Source of the DNA: Planctomycetota bacterium
Lineage (GTDB): Bacteria > Planctomycetota > UBA1135 > GCA-002686595
Reading direction: 5' to 3'
DNA length: 64,000 bases
Assembly: GCA_014238415.1 (NCBI GenBank)
Contig: JABABA010000007.1
Span: 1 to 64,000 of the forward strand
This document shows, piece after piece, positions 55,243 to 64,000 of this stretch. Below the pieces are notes generated by a model, which saw only the letters and a list, made by a program, of their open reading frames with translations, made no database searches and was not told the origin of the DNA. Numbering within the stretch: the first letter of the stretch is position 1; the number at the start of each line of letters is the position of its first letter. The translations under genes and the position numbers were made by a program.

Positions 55243-56277
55243 TCAGCAGGAGCCTGGGAAGAGCGCCTTGAGCAACTCCGTCCCCAGCTTGCGCTCGACG
55301 ACGGTGAACTCGGGGCTCTTGCCACGCGGGGCCCAGCCCTTGTACTCCTCACCGGCGGACCCGTACCACCAAACCTGGTTGGGATCGAATTGCAGCTTGC
55401 CGCCGGACCGCTGAAAGGTGAACTCGGCACGACTGGGTCCGCCCCAGGCCACCGATGTGGCCTGATCCGCTCCTACCTGCATGGGCTTCATGTTGCCCTC
55501 CAACACAGCGACCCGGGCCTCTCCAAGACCAAGCAATCCCGAGTGCAGGCGATAACGCCCTATGGGCACGGTCACGGGTCCCGAAGTACGGGCCAGATCG
55601 AAACTGTGCTTGCCATTGGCGCTCTTGATCACAGCGCCCAACACCCGGCCGTCCGCTTCAAAATCGGTTGCCAGGTCCAAGGTACCTACTGCTGCGAGAT
55701 ATGGCTCAAGCTGCAGTTCCGTTCCTTCGGAGTTCACATGGAGGGCCAACAATTTGCCATCCACATGCACGGTCGAGGAGAGGAAGGTGGCGCGCTTGCC
55801 AGACCCAACGATCAATGCATCTTGGCCGACCTCACCAAAGATGCCGTCGCCATCCTGATCGATGACCGCGATCTTCTGACCGTTGAGTTTGCCTTGTACG
55901 GCACCGGAGGGAGCCCACTCCCAACCCTTGCCAAGGTTGCGCAAGCGTACGGCGTAGCGCAGATGAGCTCCGGACAGGCGCGTGCCCTCAAGCAGGCAGA
56001 ATGCCTTGCGCTCGCCAGTGTCCTTGTTCAAGGAGCCTTCGATGCGACGCTCGGGAAGGCCGTCCCCGTCTGTGTCGATCAGGAGAGCTTCCGCGTCCGG
56101 CTTGACCGTGAATCCATCTCCGCCCTGGTGGGGAATAGGAAGGCTCTCCCCCACCGCCAGCCAACGCTCAGCGGGCAGCACATAGGAAAACCTGCGCGAC
56201 GGCTTGTCCTTGAGAACGACGAGTTCCCCACCCGTAGCGGGCAGGGACATAAACAGCAGACTGGCGGTCAGAATCAT
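55243..56277 (-). CDS. Exported beta-rich protein of unknown function with in-frame TGA
   Basis: The ATG at 56277 has a strong AAGGAG ribosome-binding site 9 bases upstream and starts a signal peptide (MILTASLLFMSLPATGG), giving 344 residues to the TGA at 55243. The product has EF-like loops DTDGDGLPERR and DQDGDGIFGEVGQDALIV, then beta segments (YLAAVGTLDLATDFEADGR; VSVAWGGPSRAEFTFQRSGG). No enzyme motif was recognised. The frame continues for 39 sensible codons beyond the TGA, so the annotated end is doubtful. A promoter-like TTGGGG-18-TATAGT lies at 56325-56354. It precedes the Bat operon on the same strand but is separated from it by two hairpins. Confidence 0.7.
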   Translation of the reverse strand: MILTASLLFMSLPATGGELVVLKDKPSRRFSYVLPAERWLAVGESLPIPHQGGDGFTVKPDAEALLIDTDGDGLPERRIEGSLNKDTGERKAFCLLEGTRLSGAHLRYAVRLRNLGKGWEWAPSGAVQGKLNGQKIAVIDQDGDGIFGEVGQDALIVGSGKRATFLSSTVHVDGKLLALHVNSEGTELQLEPYLAAVGTLDLATDFEADGRVLGAVIKSANGKHSFDLARTSGPVTVPIGRYRLHSGLLGLGEARVAVLEGNMKPMQVGADQATSVAWGGPSRAEFTFQRSGGKLQFDPNQVWWYGSAGEEYKGWAPRGKSPEFTVVERKLGTELLKALFPGSC

Positions 56278-56324
56278 GGATGAAAGCTCCTTGCCCCCAG
56301 GATACCCTCGGGAAGCGAACGACA

Positions 56325-56354
56325 ACTATAAAAAGCGTCCGGCAGGGGCCCCAA
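56325..56354 (-). promoter_or_regulatory. Promoter for the 55243-56277 gene
   Basis: On the minus strand TTGGGG (56349-56354) and TATAGT (56325-56330) are separated by 18 bases; the -10 lies 47 bases upstream of the ATG, which also has AAGGAG. Confidence 0.4.
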
Positions 56355-56383
56355 ACCAGCGAAATCAGCGATCCGCTTGGGTC

Positions 56384-57130
56384 TCAGACCGAATCGTCGC
56401 CGAGGCAGGCCTGGGCGCGCTGAAGGACCTGCTTGACCCCAATCTGACTGGTGTCCAGCCGATGCTGGCAACGCCCATAGGCCTCTGCGCGGATTCTGAG
56501 GAGAGTCGCCAGTTCTTCGCGGGCTTTAGGACGGCCACTCATGGGCCTCCGGTCGCCCTGATTCAACACCCGTTCCCAGTGGTCTTCGGGGGAAGCACTC
56601 AACCAGATCGTGCGGCAGGAAATCAGCACCCGTTCGAAGTTGTTGGGCCGCTCGACGATGGAGCCAGGAACCTCCAAAACCAGCCTCTGACCTGCTGAGA
56701 GCACTTCCTGAAGAGTTTCGGCCTCCCAATGGGCCCAGGCGTCAGGTCCCTCCAGGTCGATCAATTCACCCATCCCAAGCCCAGCGCGCTGCTCCACGCG
56801 ACGGTCCAGTTCCACAAAGGGGGCCTCCAGGGCACGCGCCAGGAGGGGCCCGAGGGTGCTCTTCCCCGCCCCGCGCAATCCCACCAAGGCAACCCTCTCG
56901 GGGGCAGCAAGTGGCAAATCGCAGAGTTCCCCAAGGGGCGTCCCCAGGGCCGATGCCAAGGAAGCGAGCTTCAGCAAGGACAGGTTCGCCCGTCCGGCCT
57001 CGGCCTCAGTCACATAGCGCCGGGAAAGACCCGCAGACTCGGCCAGGGCAGCAACCCCGAGGCCGCGCCCCTCCCGCAGGCTCGTCAGACGCCGGCCCAA
57101 TGCGCCGAGTAGTGCTTGCGTTTCGATCAT
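56384..57130 (-). CDS. boxR: BoxR/BzdR-type regulator (XRE helix-turn-helix fused to shikimate-kinase-like domain)
   Basis: From ATG 57130 the protein is 248 residues. Residues 1-70 are a Cro/CI-type helix-turn-helix (RRLTSLREGRGLGVAALAES, SRRYVTEAEAGRANLS) and residues 78-245 a shikimate-kinase-like P-loop domain (ALVGLRGAGKSTLGPLLA, FVELDRRVEQRAGL). This fusion is the hallmark of BzdR and BoxR, repressors of benzoyl-CoA pathways that bind benzoyl-CoA in the kinase-like domain. It is divergent to boxC with an intergenic region of 174 bases that holds promoter-like hexamers and an inverted repeat. Its own TACTAT hexamer is 9 bases upstream of the ATG. The longer ORF to 57232 is rejected. Confidence 0.88.
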   Translation of the reverse strand: MIETQALLGALGRRLTSLREGRGLGVAALAESAGLSRRYVTEAEAGRANLSLLKLASLASALGTPLGELCDLPLAAPERVALVGLRGAGKSTLGPLLARALEAPFVELDRRVEQRAGLGMGELIDLEGPDAWAHWEAETLQEVLSAGQRLVLEVPGSIVERPNNFERVLISCRTIWLSASPEDHWERVLNQGDRRPMSGRPKAREELATLLRIRAEAYGRCQHRLDTSQIGVKQVLQRAQACLGDDSV

Positions 57131-57144
57131 CTTGGATCTATAGT
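57116..57144 (+). promoter_or_regulatory. Promoter for boxC
   Basis: TTGCGT (57116-57121) and TATAGT (57139-57144) with a 17-base spacer; start would be near 57151, leaving a leader of about 150 bases before boxC. Confidence 0.4.
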
Positions 57145-57145
57145 A
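57140..57145 (-). promoter_or_regulatory. -10-like TACTAT of boxR
   Basis: TACTAT ends 9 bases before ATG 57130; TTCCCA (complement of 57163-57168) sits 17 bases upstream as a possible -35. It overlaps the boxC -10 on the other strand. Confidence 0.4.
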
Positions 57146-57162
57146 CCCAATCCAGAACAAGA

Positions 57163-57180
57163 TGGGAAGTTTAGTTCCCA
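57163..57180. promoter_or_regulatory. Inverted repeat, candidate BoxR operator
   Basis: TGGGAA-N6-TTCCCA is a perfect 6-6-6 dyad. It lies just downstream of the predicted boxC start and covers the putative boxR -35, so one bound repressor could block both genes. A second inverted repeat, AGCAGCC (57240-57246) with GGCTGCT (57270-57276), lies in the boxC leader. Neither matches the published BzdR TGCA site exactly. Confidence 0.4.
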
Positions 57181-57304
57181 AGTCTTGCTTCCAATGAGCC
57201 TGCTCGGAACGGCCCCCCCCCTGGGTGCCCATTCTGAACAGCAGCCAGGCACGTTCCCCCCCGAGCCCCGGCTGCTAAGAATGTCCATGAAGCCCTGAAA
57301 CACC

Positions 57305-58963
<1,659 letters not shown>

Positions 58964-59021
58964 AACGCCTGCAGGCACCACAACACACGCTTCCTTCCCA
59001 AACGCCACCAGTAGCAATCCC

Positions 59022-60434
59022 ATGACGCAAATCGACTACTCGCAGAAAATCCCCAACAATGTGGATCTGGCCTCCGACAAGCGGCTTCAGCGTGCCCTGG
59101 AGCGCTGGCAACCGGACTACATCAATTGGTGGCGCGACATGGGCCCCACCAACTTCAACGAGAACGATGTGTACCTGCGCACAGCGGTCAGTGTGGAACG
59201 CGATGGATGGGCCCACTTTGAAGAGGTCAAGATGCCCGAATATCGCTGGGGCATCTTCCTTACCCCCCACCAGAAGGAGCCAAAGATCGGCTTCGGTGAC
59301 CATGAGGGCCAGGACGCCTGGCAACAGGTGCCCGGAGAATACCGCAACTGGCTGAGGCGCCTGATCGTGACCCAGGCAGATACGGAGCCCGCTTCAGTCG
59401 AGCAGCAACGCCTTCTGGGCATGACCGCGCCCTCGCTCTATGACATGCGCAACCTGTTCCAGGTCAATGTGGAAGAGGGACGCCACCTGTGGGCCATGGT
59501 CTATGTCCTGCATCGGCACTTTGGCAAGGACGGACGCGAGGAAGCAGACGAACTCCTCCAGCGACGGTCAGGAAACGCGGACCACCCACGCATCCTGACC
59601 ACTTTCAACGAGCCCTGTGAGGACTGGCTGTCCTTCTTCTGCTTCACCATGTTCACGGACCGAGACGGCAAGTACCAGCTCCTGTCCCTGGCGGAATCGG
59701 GATTCGACCCCCTGGCGCGCTCCTGCCGCTTCATGCTGACCGAAGAAGCACACCACATGTTTGTGGGCCAGACCGGTGTCGCACGGGTCATCCGGCGCAC
59801 ATGCGAAGTGATGAAGGAATTTCCCGATGCCGACCCCAGTGAGCACGGGGCGATCCCCTTGGACCTGATCCAGCGCTACATCAACTTCTGGGCCTCCAGC
59901 AGCCTGGATCTGTTCGGCGCCGAAGTGTCCTCCAACTCCGCCAACTTCTTCGCAGCAGGCATCAAGGGCCGTGCCTACGAGGACAAGTACGAAGAACACA
60001 CCGCCATGGACCAGTTCTATGAATTCGAGCGCTTCCAGAACGGGCGCCTGACCACCGAGTCGGTACCCATGCGCAACGCCATGAACGAAGTCCTGCGCGA
60101 CGGCTATGTGGAAGAGAATCTCAAGGGCGTGGAATACTGGAACCGCGAGTGCGAGAAGCTGGGAATCGACTTCAGCTTCAGCTATCCCCACCGGCGATTC
60201 AACCGCACGATTGGCGAGTACGCGGGCTCGCGTTTCGACCTGCAGGGAAATCCCATCGACGAAGACAGTTGGAACGCAAAGATCAGCGAATGGCTGCCCT
60301 CGCTCGAAGACAAGGCCTATGTCAAATCCCTCATGCAGCCTGTTACCGAGCGTGGCAAATACGCCTCCTGGATCGCTCCGCCCAAACGCAGCATCAACGG
60401 CCAGCCGGATGATTTCGAATACGTCAAGCTGTAG
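59022..60434 (+). CDS. boxB: Benzoyl-CoA 2,3-epoxidase subunit (BoxB)
   Basis: BoxB is the di-iron oxygenase that epoxidises benzoyl-CoA, receiving electrons from BoxA. The 470 residues match the family in length, and two ExxH iron sites are visible: Glu152-Gly-Arg-His155 in NVEEGRHLW and Glu241-Glu-Ala-His244 in LTEEAHHMF. Other family stretches are NWWRDMGPTNFN, MPEYRWGIFLTPHQKEP, SLYDMRNLFQVNVEEG, PCEDWLSFFCFTMFTDRDGK and ASWIAPPKRSINGQPDDFEYV. boxA, the FAD/FeS reductase, and a benzoate-CoA ligase are not in this window. In many bacteria they lie in the same cluster, so they may be elsewhere or replaced. Confidence 0.95.
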   Translation: MTQIDYSQKIPNNVDLASDKRLQRALERWQPDYINWWRDMGPTNFNENDVYLRTAVSVERDGWAHFEEVKMPEYRWGIFLTPHQKEPKIGFGDHEGQDAWQQVPGEYRNWLRRLIVTQADTEPASVEQQRLLGMTAPSLYDMRNLFQVNVEEGRHLWAMVYVLHRHFGKDGREEADELLQRRSGNADHPRILTTFNEPCEDWLSFFCFTMFTDRDGKYQLLSLAESGFDPLARSCRFMLTEEAHHMFVGQTGVARVIRRTCEVMKEFPDADPSEHGAIPLDLIQRYINFWASSSLDLFGAEVSSNSANFFAAGIKGRAYEDKYEEHTAMDQFYEFERFQNGRLTTESVPMRNAMNEVLRDGYVEENLKGVEYWNRECEKLGIDFSFSYPHRRFNRTIGEYAGSRFDLQGNPIDEDSWNAKISEWLPSLEDKAYVKSLMQPVTERGKYASWIAPPKRSINGQPDDFEYVKL

Positions 60435-60593
60435 AAGCACATCCCCGCGGCCAGCTTCAGGCTAGTGTCTGGATCTGAGCACTGGATCCCATATGGGGAT
60501 GGACTTTTCCGTACTCAAGACCTCACAATCTGCACTCCGAAAAGAGGGGTGCGCACCTGGATCAGTGAGATCCCAACGCGCGAGGGGAAAAAC

Positions 60594-63110
60594 ATGATTC
60601 GATTGCCTATGGCGCCTGTGGCGCTCATTCTATTCGCATTGGTGGCTTGTTCGGGCGGTGACTCCGGTCAGACCGCTGGCAACAACGGAAACGCCTGGGG
60701 TGGCGGAGACGATCTGGGACAGGGCAGCGATGGGACTGTCTCAGACGGAGACGTGGTGGCTGTGATCCGCGTTCGCTCGACCGACGCAGATAGTCAACTG
60801 GTGCAAGCAACCCTGCCTGTGCCCAGAGGCACTCTGACCGACAATGGTCTGAGCGTACCCCTGTCCATACGAGACGAACAAGGCAACGCCACACCGACCC
60901 AGGTGGAAATCGTCTCCCACTATCCGCGCTGGGAAGATGGCGCGGATGTGGTGGAGGTCCTGGCTCATGTTCGACGCCCCGAAGGACTCGAGCCCGGAGA
61001 GCACTTTGACCTTGAGCTGGGGATCAACCCCCATAGCAAGAAGGACCTGATCATCGGCCAGGGTGCAGCCAACCTCTTGAATTCACCCGGCGCCTTCAAG
61101 CTGGTAGCCCGAGATGTATTCGACAACAGCTATGCCGCTGACCTGCTTGCGGGCTGGGACATTCAACCTGGCGAAAACCAAGAGGAACTACGGGAAGCGA
61201 CCCGAGTAGTGCGAGACGGCCAGATTGTGCGCACAGTAGCTTCCCACAGCGTACTTCTGCCCCTCAATCCCCAGGGGGGGGCCGAGGCGACCTTGCCCCA
61301 CATGTTTGGAGTCCACAGCTACGCCAGCGCCTGGCGAGGGAAGAACTTCATCAGTTTGGACCTGCATGTTCACAATGGCCTTGATGGGTTGGACAGCGCC
61401 GACGAGCGAGACGATGCACTGCAATCGCTGCACTTCAAAGATCTCAAGCTACGCACGCCTCCCGGTTGGGAAGTAGCCGCCTTGATCGAGAATCCCCAGC
61501 ACGGCGACTCGGTGGACGCGGGAGGCTGGCGCTGGCACAAATTGGTCGGTGGCCGTGGTGACGGCAAGCTTCACTACTTTCCTAAGCAAGGTCGCATGCT
61601 GCGACGCCTTGTGGTCTATCCCAGCTCGTCAGAGAGTGAGGCCCTGGCCATGCTGCACAACCACAACCGCGGTTTTTCCAAACCCACCAGCGTGCCCAAT
61701 GGCAACCAGGGCTGGTCCTGGTGGAATCAGCAGACCGCACGCTATCTCGCACAAAACAGCCGCCTTCCTGAACTTGAGCACCTCTCCATGTCCAACCTGC
61801 GCGACCAGCAGGCGGCCCGTTGGAGCGAGTTGTTGCATCTGGTGGAAACCGGTAGCTCCGGAAACTACCCCTTTGAAGCCGAAGGCATGGGCTGGGCCCA
61901 CCCCTGGGGCGTAGGCTACGGGGGCATGGCCGGAGGAGACGAGATCTGGCCTCTCGATGGAGTATTGCTGGCCTGGACAGGATCCCGAGAGGCCTACTCC
62001 ACGGCTCAATTGCAGGCCCGCGGCTATGCGGACCGCCAACCCCAAGCGCTCTATGACCTGGCGGGGCGCCCGACCTCCTTGGAGGACCTGCTTGTGCAAG
62101 GCCCCGAAGGCCCCTATGTACGCTGCTGGTTCTATGAGCGGCCGAATTCCGGTTCGGATGTCTTTGGCTTCAACGATGCGCCCACCCACCAGACCGACTG
62201 GGTTGTGGCCCAGAACAAACAGCCCCCTTACGAGGATGAGTTGTCAGGCTGGATGCACATCGACCACCAGCACCTGATCCGCTACACGCGCAACCTCAAG
62301 ACCCTGGCCTGGTTGGGCAACGACGCAATGGCCAAGGACCTGCTTTGGTCTGCGGCGGAGAACGAACGACTCTCCTATCACCCCTATCCGGTGACCTCGA
62401 GCTATGAAATCCAGAGCACCCAGATGATCAACCGCATGCAGTATGTGCAACAGTATCCGGGTCAGGGTTTTGACATGCGGCGAAGCGAGTGCTGGGGCAT
62501 GGACGCGGCAATCTGCAACTATGCTCTCTCCGATCAGGAGCGGCGCGACATTCTGCGACCCTGGTTTGGGCAGACAGTTGACCTGATCGACGCGGGCCAA
62601 AGCACCTGCTCGGGCAACATCATGTCCTCCGCCATCGGCATCGTCTTCGGACAGGACTACCGCACGCGCCAGACCTTTGAAGAGTCTTTCGCCACAACCC
62701 TGCTGCGGTCCTTCTCGACCTCGGTCTTCGCAGGCGTGGACGAAGAACGCTTCCAGAAGGCTCAAGACTCAATCATTGCATCTGCCACCTGCACCGTGAC
62801 GCCGCCTTTCTGGAATGACAGCGAGGGCAAGCCCGCTTTTCACGTGGGTGTGGGTCCCTGGAACCCTGGAGAAGGTGAATTCTGCTTCGGCATTCCAGGA
62901 GACGCATTCAGCGGCTACCACGACTCCACCAATCCTCTGCCAATGATGGCCTGGGCCACCTTGGCCAGCGAAGACGACCTGTTCACGCTGAAGTCATCGA
63001 TGATGCTCGGTGGCGGTGATCTGCGCGCGCGACTGGAGGCCAAAGGAACAACCGATATCGCTCACTGGGCTCCCCTGCTGGCAATCAGTCAGCTGGCACC
63101 AATGAACTGA
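60594..63110 (+). CDS. Large surface lipoprotein, possibly YetA/PcRGLX-like
   Basis: The ATG at 60594 follows GAGGGG by 6 bases; the ORF extends to 60465 without signal-like sequence. 838 residues with a lipoprotein signal (PVALILFALVA before Cys) and a Gly/Asn/Ser linker. The N-terminal beta domain (VQATLPVPRGTLTDNGLSVP, PRWEDGADVVEVLAHV) resembles the first domain of YetA/exo-rhamnogalacturonan-lyase-like proteins, and the C-terminal two-thirds is helical with conserved His/Trp pairs (GWMHIDHQHLIRYTRNL, DMRRSECWGMDAAICNYAL). That resemblance is tentative; a polysaccharide-acting or binding role is possible. It is 160 bases downstream of boxB on the same strand but has its own start signals. 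Confidence 0.6.
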   Translation: MIRLPMAPVALILFALVACSGGDSGQTAGNNGNAWGGGDDLGQGSDGTVSDGDVVAVIRVRSTDADSQLVQATLPVPRGTLTDNGLSVPLSIRDEQGNATPTQVEIVSHYPRWEDGADVVEVLAHVRRPEGLEPGEHFDLELGINPHSKKDLIIGQGAANLLNSPGAFKLVARDVFDNSYAADLLAGWDIQPGENQEELREATRVVRDGQIVRTVASHSVLLPLNPQGGAEATLPHMFGVHSYASAWRGKNFISLDLHVHNGLDGLDSADERDDALQSLHFKDLKLRTPPGWEVAALIENPQHGDSVDAGGWRWHKLVGGRGDGKLHYFPKQGRMLRRLVVYPSSSESEALAMLHNHNRGFSKPTSVPNGNQGWSWWNQQTARYLAQNSRLPELEHLSMSNLRDQQAARWSELLHLVETGSSGNYPFEAEGMGWAHPWGVGYGGMAGGDEIWPLDGVLLAWTGSREAYSTAQLQARGYADRQPQALYDLAGRPTSLEDLLVQGPEGPYVRCWFYERPNSGSDVFGFNDAPTHQTDWVVAQNKQPPYEDELSGWMHIDHQHLIRYTRNLKTLAWLGNDAMAKDLLWSAAENERLSYHPYPVTSSYEIQSTQMINRMQYVQQYPGQGFDMRRSECWGMDAAICNYALSDQERRDILRPWFGQTVDLIDAGQSTCSGNIMSSAIGIVFGQDYRTRQTFEESFATTLLRSFSTSVFAGVDEERFQKAQDSIIASATCTVTPPFWNDSEGKPAFHVGVGPWNPGEGEFCFGIPGDAFSGYHDSTNPLPMMAWATLASEDDLFTLKSSMMLGGGDLRARLEAKGTTDIAHWAPLLAISQLAPMN

Positions 63111-63150
63111 GGGTGAAGGTACTGACCACCCCACGATTCCAGAGACGGGA

Positions 63151-63156
63151 TACAAT
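63151..63156 (+). promoter_or_regulatory. -10-like TACAAT before the last gene
   Basis: TACAAT (five of six bases of the TATAAT consensus) ends 6 bases before ATG 63163, with CAGGGG between. Confidence 0.35.
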
Positions 63157-63162
63157 CAGGGG

Positions 63163-64000
63163 ATGCGTCCCCGTCACTTCCTTCTGATTGCTTCGCTCGC
63201 GCTGCTAGGGACCAGGTCCCTGGAAGCCGCACCACAATGGTCCAGCAACCCCGGCTCAAATCTGGCGGTAGCGGATGCCGGTGGCGACCAGGTGCAACCC
63301 AAGATTGCCCCCACCATGGACGGCGGCTGCTATGTCAGCTGGTTCGACAATATCGCCAATGGCTTTGACCTGCGCCTGCAGAAGCTTGACGCCAACGGCC
63401 AGGAACTATGGCCCCACAACGGTGTGCTTGTTCTCGACCGCGGATTCTCATCAACCCAGGACTATGGCCTCGATGTGGACGCAGTGGGCAATGCTCTTAT
63501 GGCCTGTCGTGATGACAGCGGCAGCGGCACCCAGATCAGTGCCGCAAAAGTCTCCCCCGGTGGCATCTTGCTCTGGGGTCCAGGGGGAATCACCTTGACC
63601 GCCACCAGCGCATTTGTAGCAGCGCCCAAGATCGCTGGTACCAGCGACGGCGCGGCGGTGGTCGCCTGGCTTGAGAACTCGTCAGTCAAACTACAAAAAC
63701 TCGATGGCGCCGGAACACCTCAGTGGGGCGCCGGCCTCAATCTCACTCCCTCAGTCGGTTCATACTCTGTAGCGGACCTGCATGACCATGGCACGACGGT
63801 CATCCTCTCAATGGTGCACCAGACGGGCTCGCAGTTTTTTTCCCCAAAACACCTGGTCGCAATAAAATTCGACGGCCTGGGCAACTCACTTTGGGGAACC
63901 TCTCCCCTCAGCATCTTCGACTCGGGCTCCCTGCAGATAGGCAACTTCCCGTCATTCATTCCTGACGGCAACGGGGGTGCGCTCTTTGCCTGGTACGGAG
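63163..64000 (+). CDS. Secreted beta-repeat protein, 3' part beyond window
   Basis: The frame opens at ATG 63163 and stays open to the window end (279 codons). A signal peptide (MRPRHFLLIASLALLGTRSLEA) is followed by repeats of about 50-60 residues with a shared pattern, (A/P)KIA-T-DGG-(C/A)-V-W-(D/E)-x(8)-L-LQKLDA-G--LW, for example GGCYVSWFDNIANGF, LRLQKLDANGQELWPHNG and AAVVAWLENSSVKLQKLDGA. These look like blades of a beta-propeller of the kind seen in Planctomycetota exoproteins. No enzymatic motif. It follows the lipoprotein gene by 53 bases. Confidence 0.75.
   Translation, partial: MRPRHFLLIASLALLGTRSLEAAPQWSSNPGSNLAVADAGGDQVQPKIAPTMDGGCYVSWFDNIANGFDLRLQKLDANGQELWPHNGVLVLDRGFSSTQDYGLDVDAVGNALMACRDDSGSGTQISAAKVSPGGILLWGPGGITLTATSAFVAAPKIAGTSDGAAVVAWLENSSVKLQKLDGAGTPQWGAGLNLTPSVGSYSVADLHDHGTTVILSMVHQTGSQFFSPKHLVAIKFDGLGNSLWGTSPLSIFDSGSLQIGNFPSFIPDGNGGALFAWYG

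Noticed and set aside
55108-56283. 391-codon plus-strand ORF opposite the exoprotein gene
   Set aside because: The minus-strand gene has a signal peptide and an AAGGAG site; the plus ORF has neither.
59022-60434. BoxB read as a ribonucleotide-reductase-like or generic ferritin-like di-iron protein
   Set aside because: Whole-length match to BoxB stretches and linkage with BoxC and BoxR give a specific assignment.

Overview
The window looks like a chromosomal segment of a free-living, GC-rich member of the Planctomycetota. The clues are secreted FG-GAP/VCBS proteins with the DxNxDGxxDxC linker and a C-terminal beta module typical of that phylum, a Ser/Thr kinase fused to a sulfatase-modifying-factor-like domain, sulfatase-fold lipoproteins, an interrupted HExxH exoprotein, and a MoxR/DUF58/BatA/vWA/TPR operon. 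No rRNA, tRNA, CRISPR array, integrase or transposase was seen. Coding density is high and no gap between genes exceeds about 260 bases.

Layout. 1-2244: two tandem FG-GAP paralogues on the minus strand, one cut by the window edge and one broken. 2387-6308: minus operon miaB, ASPIC/CRTAC1-type lipoprotein, TPR protein. 6456-8089: sodium:solute symporter with a small membrane partner. 8337-13820: a lipoprotein and two tandem sulfatase-fold lipoproteins with Thr at the nucleophile position. 13844-18951: a kinase/class-III-aminotransferase fusion (phospho-lyase type), a metalloprotease lipoprotein, a 6-pyruvoyl-tetrahydropterin-synthase homologue and an amidohydrolase. 18976-22992: a four-gene minus operon with eboB and eboA homologues, a terpene-cyclase-like toroid protein and a His-rich coiled-coil lipoprotein. 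23200-26141: P5C dehydrogenase and a C-type lectin exoprotein. 26405-30696: olsB, olsA and a three-domain alpha/beta-hydrolase / DedA / ATP-grasp fusion, which together look like an aminolipid island. 30804-38459: Ser/Thr kinase, interrupted metalloprotease, ChaN-like lipoprotein. 38493-55011: a 16.5-kb Bat/MoxR operon ending in a 2185-residue TPR protein. 55243-56277: an exoprotein ORF with an in-frame TGA near its end. 56384-60434: boxR, boxC and boxB of the aerobic benzoyl-CoA epoxidation pathway. 60594-64000: a large lipoprotein and a truncated secreted repeat protein.

How the genes work together. The box genes, with a divergent BzdR/BoxR-type regulator and a dyad-rich intergenic region, indicate benzoyl-CoA (aromatic) degradation; boxA and the CoA ligase are not in this window. 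olsBA should make ornithine lipid, and the downstream fusion carries a lipase-like fold, a lipid-scramblase-like membrane domain and an amide-ligase domain, which fits head-group modification and translocation; this last step is inference. The Bat operon combines a MoxR ATPase, a DUF58 adaptor, vWA/BatA membrane proteins and large periplasmic scaffolds. Many first-in-unit genes carry a TAnnnT hexamer 5-10 nt before the start codon, suggesting frequent leaderless transcription.

Three genes carry in-frame stops (TAG at 1335, TAG at 36259, TGA at 55243). They are either real decay, sequence error or, for the TGA only, possible recoding.
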